This document shows positions 7,291-10,346 of a DNA stretch of 10,346 nucleotides, piece after piece. Origin of the DNA: Cephalothrix spiralis (lineage: Eukaryota; Nemertea; Palaeonemertea; Archinemertea; Cephalotrichidae). Location: positions 1 through 10,346 of the forward strand of contig JAUCNG010408471.1 of NCBI GenBank assembly GCA_032353305.1. Direction: 5' to 3'. Both the position numbers and the translations under genes were made by a program. The notes beneath the pieces were generated by a model, which ran no database searches, was not told the DNA's origin, and was given only the letters and a program-made list of their open reading frames with translations. Position 1 is the stretch's first letter. Every line of letters starts with the position of its first letter.

Positions 7291-7679
7291 CAGTGGCGTA
7301 ACGGAGTTAGTGGAGGCCCTTAGGAAAATATACCGATGGGAATTGATAGCCTCAAATTCATAAAAAACTACGGTTTTTGTAACGATTTTCTCCACGCCTT
7401 CTAATACAAACAAGAATAATTAACCTTTAAACGAACTGGGCGAAGTCAAGTAAATGAGTAAAAAATTCAATTAAACAACATTAATTATCGTTATTATCGA
7501 GCCGAGCGGAGCCGAGCGAGGTGAGATTTTTTTTGAAATTTAAGGCTTAGACACGTTGCTGTTATGACTGAAAATAATACATTTCAATTTGTGTTTTTTT
7601 TCGATTTTCGTTGGGGGCCCCCTAAGCTCAGGGGCCCTTAGGAATCGCTCTAAAGTTACGCCCTATCGTTACGCCACTG
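7291..7679. mobile_element. MITE 4, 389 bp, hAT-like ends
   Basis: Begins CAGTGGCGTAACG and ends CGTTACGCCACTG. CAGTGGCGTA ends are familiar from non-autonomous hAT elements of invertebrates. Flanks AATATATAGC (7281-7290) and AATAATAGC (7680-7688) are a possible target duplication with a one-base gap. Inside are GGGGGCCCCC near 7613-7622, GCCCTTAGGA at both ends in the same orientation, and a GAGCCGAGCG repeat at about 7499-7520. No transposase is encoded. Confidence 0.85.
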
Positions 7680-7689
7680 AATAATAGCC

Positions 7690-8091
7690 TACCATGTAGG
7701 CTAAAAATTATCTAAAATTTTAATGAAAAGACCTTCACCTGGTGTTACGGGACGTTTATCAATAATTAATTACTATATTAGGAACTCTATACTTTCGTCC
7801 TCGATTTACGTCTACCTTATCATTTACTGCCCTACTTACTCTATGTTTGTCTACTGTCGTTAAACAGATTTGTTGACACAGGCTTCGGATCGAGGATGAC
7901 TTAATTAGGGTAGGCCCGTCTTAAGTGCAGCCCGAGGAACGATCAATTACGACGATACTTCTGTTCTTCCGTAATTACCTGTCCATTCATCACCCTCACA
8001 ATGATGGTTAAGTTTCGCTAAACTGATACGGAAACGACTAAATCTTTGAATCTGTTTTTCCGTTGATTATCCCTGACTCTTCATCAAGGTC
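7690..8091. other. Spacer, no gene or element ends seen
   Basis: Unremarkable sequence with stops in all frames and no clear repeat. Confidence 0.5.
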
Positions 8092-8139
8092 TAGCCATCA
8101 ACCTTGAAACCGCCCCCGGCTACTCTTTACTTGCAATTT
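8092..8139. repeat. Dispersed repeat, copy 1
   Basis: Matches 9952-10003 from TAGCCATCAACCT through GGCTACTCTT to TGCAATTT, with a 4-base gap in the middle. Same orientation. Family unknown. Confidence 0.75.
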
Positions 8140-8142
8140 CCA

Positions 8143-8155
8143 GGGGGGGGGGGGG
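8143..8155. repeat. G13 run
   Basis: Thirteen consecutive G residues directly after dispersed-repeat copy 1; prone to length error in sequencing. Confidence 0.9.
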
Positions 8156-8949
8156 TCATGGACAAAATTGGTATACACGTAGCCTGGTGTGGGTGGGTAC
8201 CTTTTTGGCCAAAAACCATTTTTTCCACCTTTTTCTGTTTTTTGCAAATTTTTTCCTCCTTTTTTATTTTACCATTTTTAGGCTTTAAATCATGTTTTTG
8301 GACCTATTATAACTTATGTTAGCTTAACTCTTTCGTTGCCAGTGTCACGTATATGAGACGGCAAAAAGGTCCCTAGCCCAGATTTAGTTTTTTACATTTT
8401 GGTGAGGATTAAATAAAAATGAATTTTGCAATATTTGTTGTTCTTTGACATTATGGCATCGTAAGTAAATTTAAAATAAAAGTCTATAGCCATAATGAAC
8501 CCCTATGGATTCGGTGCTTCAAGGGACATCATAAAATTGGACCTCGACCATTTGAAAACCTGACACTTGGCCAAAATGTCTGGCAAAAATGTCAGAATTT
8601 CGCCGTTTCTTTACAAATTTCCATTTTCACTCCCTTGCCTGGAGGCCTTGAAGTGCGTGAAATGTTTTTTTATGTATTCATAATCAAAGGCCAAGATCTA
8701 AGCTCTTTAAAAATAGTTGGTCCTAGGATTTTCGATAATTACACTCTCGTCCCTTATGGTTTTGGCAAAAATGGTCATTTTGAATGATGTATTCAAAATA
8801 GGCCTGGCAGCGAATGTTGTGTGCAAAAAAATCAGGAATAAATCAAAGGAATATGCAACGAAATTTCAGGTTTTAGGCCATTTTTGGAAATTAATAACGT
8901 AGCTCCTAGACCATTATTGCACCAAAAATGAATATACACAACTGATCAC
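8156..8949. other. Spacer, no gene supported
   Basis: T-rich at first (8200-8280), then mixed. Frames of 72 and 61 codons are low complexity or unrecognised. Related short motifs such as GGCAAAAATG occur near 8581 and 8764. A hairpin ATTTTGAAT / ATTCAAAAT with a 5-base loop is at 8777-8799. Confidence 0.5.
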
Positions 8950-9072
8950 AACTGTGGAGACTTTTTATCTCTACCTTTCATAAACCCCGACTCGATTCAA
9001 ATAAGAATTCACGTAGAAATTGTCTAATTTGTAAAATAGTTTTTGACATTTTCCGTAATGGACTCCAATGTG
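8950..9072 (+). repeat. Left arm of a ~600 bp inverted duplication
   Basis: Reverse complement of this arm aligns with 9424-9545 over its whole length at roughly three-quarters identity. Exact sub-matches include 8962-8974 with 9521-9533 (13 bp), 9040-9053 with 9443-9456 (14 bp) and 9065-9072 with 9424-9431. Weaker pairing seems to continue inward to about 9150 / 9355. Confidence 0.85.
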
Positions 9073-9423
9073 TACGCCACGCGTCAGGTGTTTATCCCGG
9101 TATTTATCTTATTTTATTGACGTCAAGCAAGTATTGCGGCGTGACCACCAGGCGTGACCGGCATGGTGACAATTAGACATTCGCCTACTCTAGTAAACAA
9201 GAGATTAATATCTGTACTAAGTACTTGATGGGATATGAAAATTTCCAGGAAAAGCCTATACCTTAGCATAGTAACATTCGCCTCGAATATTGACAAAATT
9301 ATTTTAGCCATTAAGAATTTAATTTTAGCTCAATTACCTACATTTAGATAGTCCTGCTCCCGGTGTTCGGGATGCTTTCAGACTTGACCGATAATGATGT
9401 ATTTATACCCGCCGGGTGGCCTT

Positions 9424-9545
9424 CACATTGGAGCCAATTACAGAAAATGTCAAAAACCGGTTTTACGTATTCTACAATTTCTTCCTAAATTCTTAATGGA
9501 ATCGTGTCAGGGTTTTTAGGGTAGAGATAAAAAATGTGCACTGTG
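9424..9545 (-). repeat. Right arm of the inverted duplication
   Basis: Partner of the arm at 8950-9072. The ~350 bp between the arms holds no gene; ACATTCGCCT is repeated in it near 9177 and 9272. No TIR terminus or target duplication could be fixed, so this may be an old foldback element or a plain inverted duplication. Confidence 0.85.
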
Positions 9546-9674
9546 AGAATTTTTGGATATTATCCCCAATATTTCACTTGCTAATTGAAGCTATTACTTG
9601 AGTTCCAACATGTGCGTGGTTGATTTTATTGATATTGTATCAATTGCACTTGTTAGATTGTAAACTACGCTGTG

Positions 9675-9715
9675 ATTGGCTAATCACATTTTCAATATTG
9701 CATCAGCATATAAAT
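9675..9715 (+). promoter_or_regulatory. Inverted CCAAT plus TATA-like motif
   Basis: ATTGG (9675-9679) sits in the hairpin TGTGATTGGCTAATCACA, and TATAAAT follows at 9709-9715. The spacing suits a core promoter, but no gene follows within view. Confidence 0.2.
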
Positions 9716-9763
9716 TTTCAAAATGGAGCAGAGCTTTTTATTAGATAAGCCGATCTCAAAATA

Positions 9764-9840
9764 AAAGGGAGCGCTGGTGCACCGGGAGATCCACCAATAA
9801 TCAGCACTATGCACTGCTATGCAACGCTATTTTCGCATAC
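9764..9840 (+). repeat. Diverged relative of MITE 1 right half
   Basis: Aligns with about 4690-4775: shared GATCCACCAAT, a CAGC(A/G)CTA(T/G)G-like stretch and CGCTATTTT in the same order and orientation, with gaps. The TGCACCAG end is not found, so the copy is truncated or eroded. Confidence 0.6.
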
Positions 9841-9907
9841 TCTAGCACGTTTTAAATCTCTTTGAATGCGCTCTTTTAATAATATCTCTGGCTTCCTCTT
9901 TTTAGTG

Positions 9908-9950
9908 ACCCTGCAATTAAAAGGACTTACCAAGTCCGCTTTCGCAGGGT
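9908..9950. repeat. Nested hairpin
   Basis: Outer arms ACCCTGC (9908-9914) and GCAGGGT (9944-9950); inner arms GGACTT (9923-9928) and AAGTCC (9932-9937) with an ACC loop. It ends one base before dispersed-repeat copy 2. Confidence 0.65.
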
Positions 9951-9951
9951 G

Positions 9952-10003
9952 TAGCCATCAACCTGGAGACCACCTACCAGCTGGCTACTCTTACATGCAA
10001 TTT
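9952..10003. repeat. Dispersed repeat, copy 2
   Basis: Same-orientation partner of 8092-8139; the slightly longer copy, with an added ACCAGCTG-like insert in the middle. Confidence 0.75.
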
Positions 10004-10346
10004 ATTGGACTTAGCGTATAGCCCCAGGGTTCTTTCTTGTCCATGATGCACTTTTTTAAATGCCTTTGCCTTTGATTTTGCATTCACGCAATCCAGTATT
10101 GGGCACTGGGTGTCGACGGTATAGATCAGAGAATCATCAGACGGTTCGAACCCACTTCAATTGAATTATCATGAAAGATTACGTCATGACATGTCCATTA
10201 GGTAGCTAAGCATTAACCGTTATCCTAGTATCAAAGGTCTCTTATTGGATTTTGTCTACAGAAAGTTAAGGATATTTTGTTTGGTTTATGGCAGATATAG
10301 ATTACGATATTTCCTTACTTTCATCTTTTTAAATATTTACTCAACT
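10004..10346. other. Terminal spacer with a lone Pol III B-box match
   Basis: No gene seen. GGTTCGAACCC at 10143-10153 fits the tRNA B-box consensus, and a poor A-box-like TGGGCACTGGG begins at 10100. This could be an eroded tRNA-derived SINE head; no tRNA cloverleaf could be drawn. Confidence 0.35.

Noticed and set aside
8104-8322. 72-codon frame
   Set aside because: Crosses the dispersed repeat, a G13 run and a T-rich tract, so it reads as low complexity.
8717-8902. 61-codon frame
   Set aside because: No recognisable product; lies over a small hairpin in non-coding sequence.
9123-9311. 62-codon minus-strand frame
   Set aside because: Falls across the inner arm and loop of the inverted duplication; no motif seen.

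Overview
The window looks like animal nuclear DNA, most likely from an aquatic invertebrate; a mollusc or similar lophotrochozoan is a guess, not a reading. The reasons are low gene density, AT-rich spacers, several short inverted-repeat transposons (MITEs), and one large ankyrin-kinase gene. There are no operons and no bacterial-type signals. No rRNA gene, complete tRNA gene, CRISPR array or virus-like gene was found.

Layout. Positions 1-870 hold the likely 3' untranslated region of the minus-strand gene, with degraded copies of the gene's own 3' end. Positions 871-3939 (minus) hold the only convincing gene: a 1022-residue protein with about 15 ankyrin repeats, a helix-rich linker, a complete protein kinase domain and a Ser/Gln-rich tail. 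Twelve central ankyrin repeats have an exact 34-residue period and are nearly identical; the outer ones have the usual 33. From 3940 to the end I find no protein gene. The space holds at least four MITE-like elements (4334-4811, 5697-6031, 6640-6878, 7291-7679), three with good or fair target-site duplications. It also holds an old ~600 bp inverted duplication (8950-9545), a diverged relative of the first MITE (9764-9840), a short dispersed repeat present twice, and low-complexity tracts.

How the parts relate. The kinase keeps all the main catalytic residues, so it is probably an active signalling enzyme whose ankyrin array chooses its partner or ligand. The array appears to have grown by unequal exchange or gene conversion: a 125 bp block is identical in two places three repeats apart. 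The N-terminus starts in the middle of an ankyrin repeat, just downstream of a plausible branch point and splice acceptor, so the true gene may have upstream exons. The remaining 6.4 kb is best read as transposon-rich intergenic or intronic DNA.
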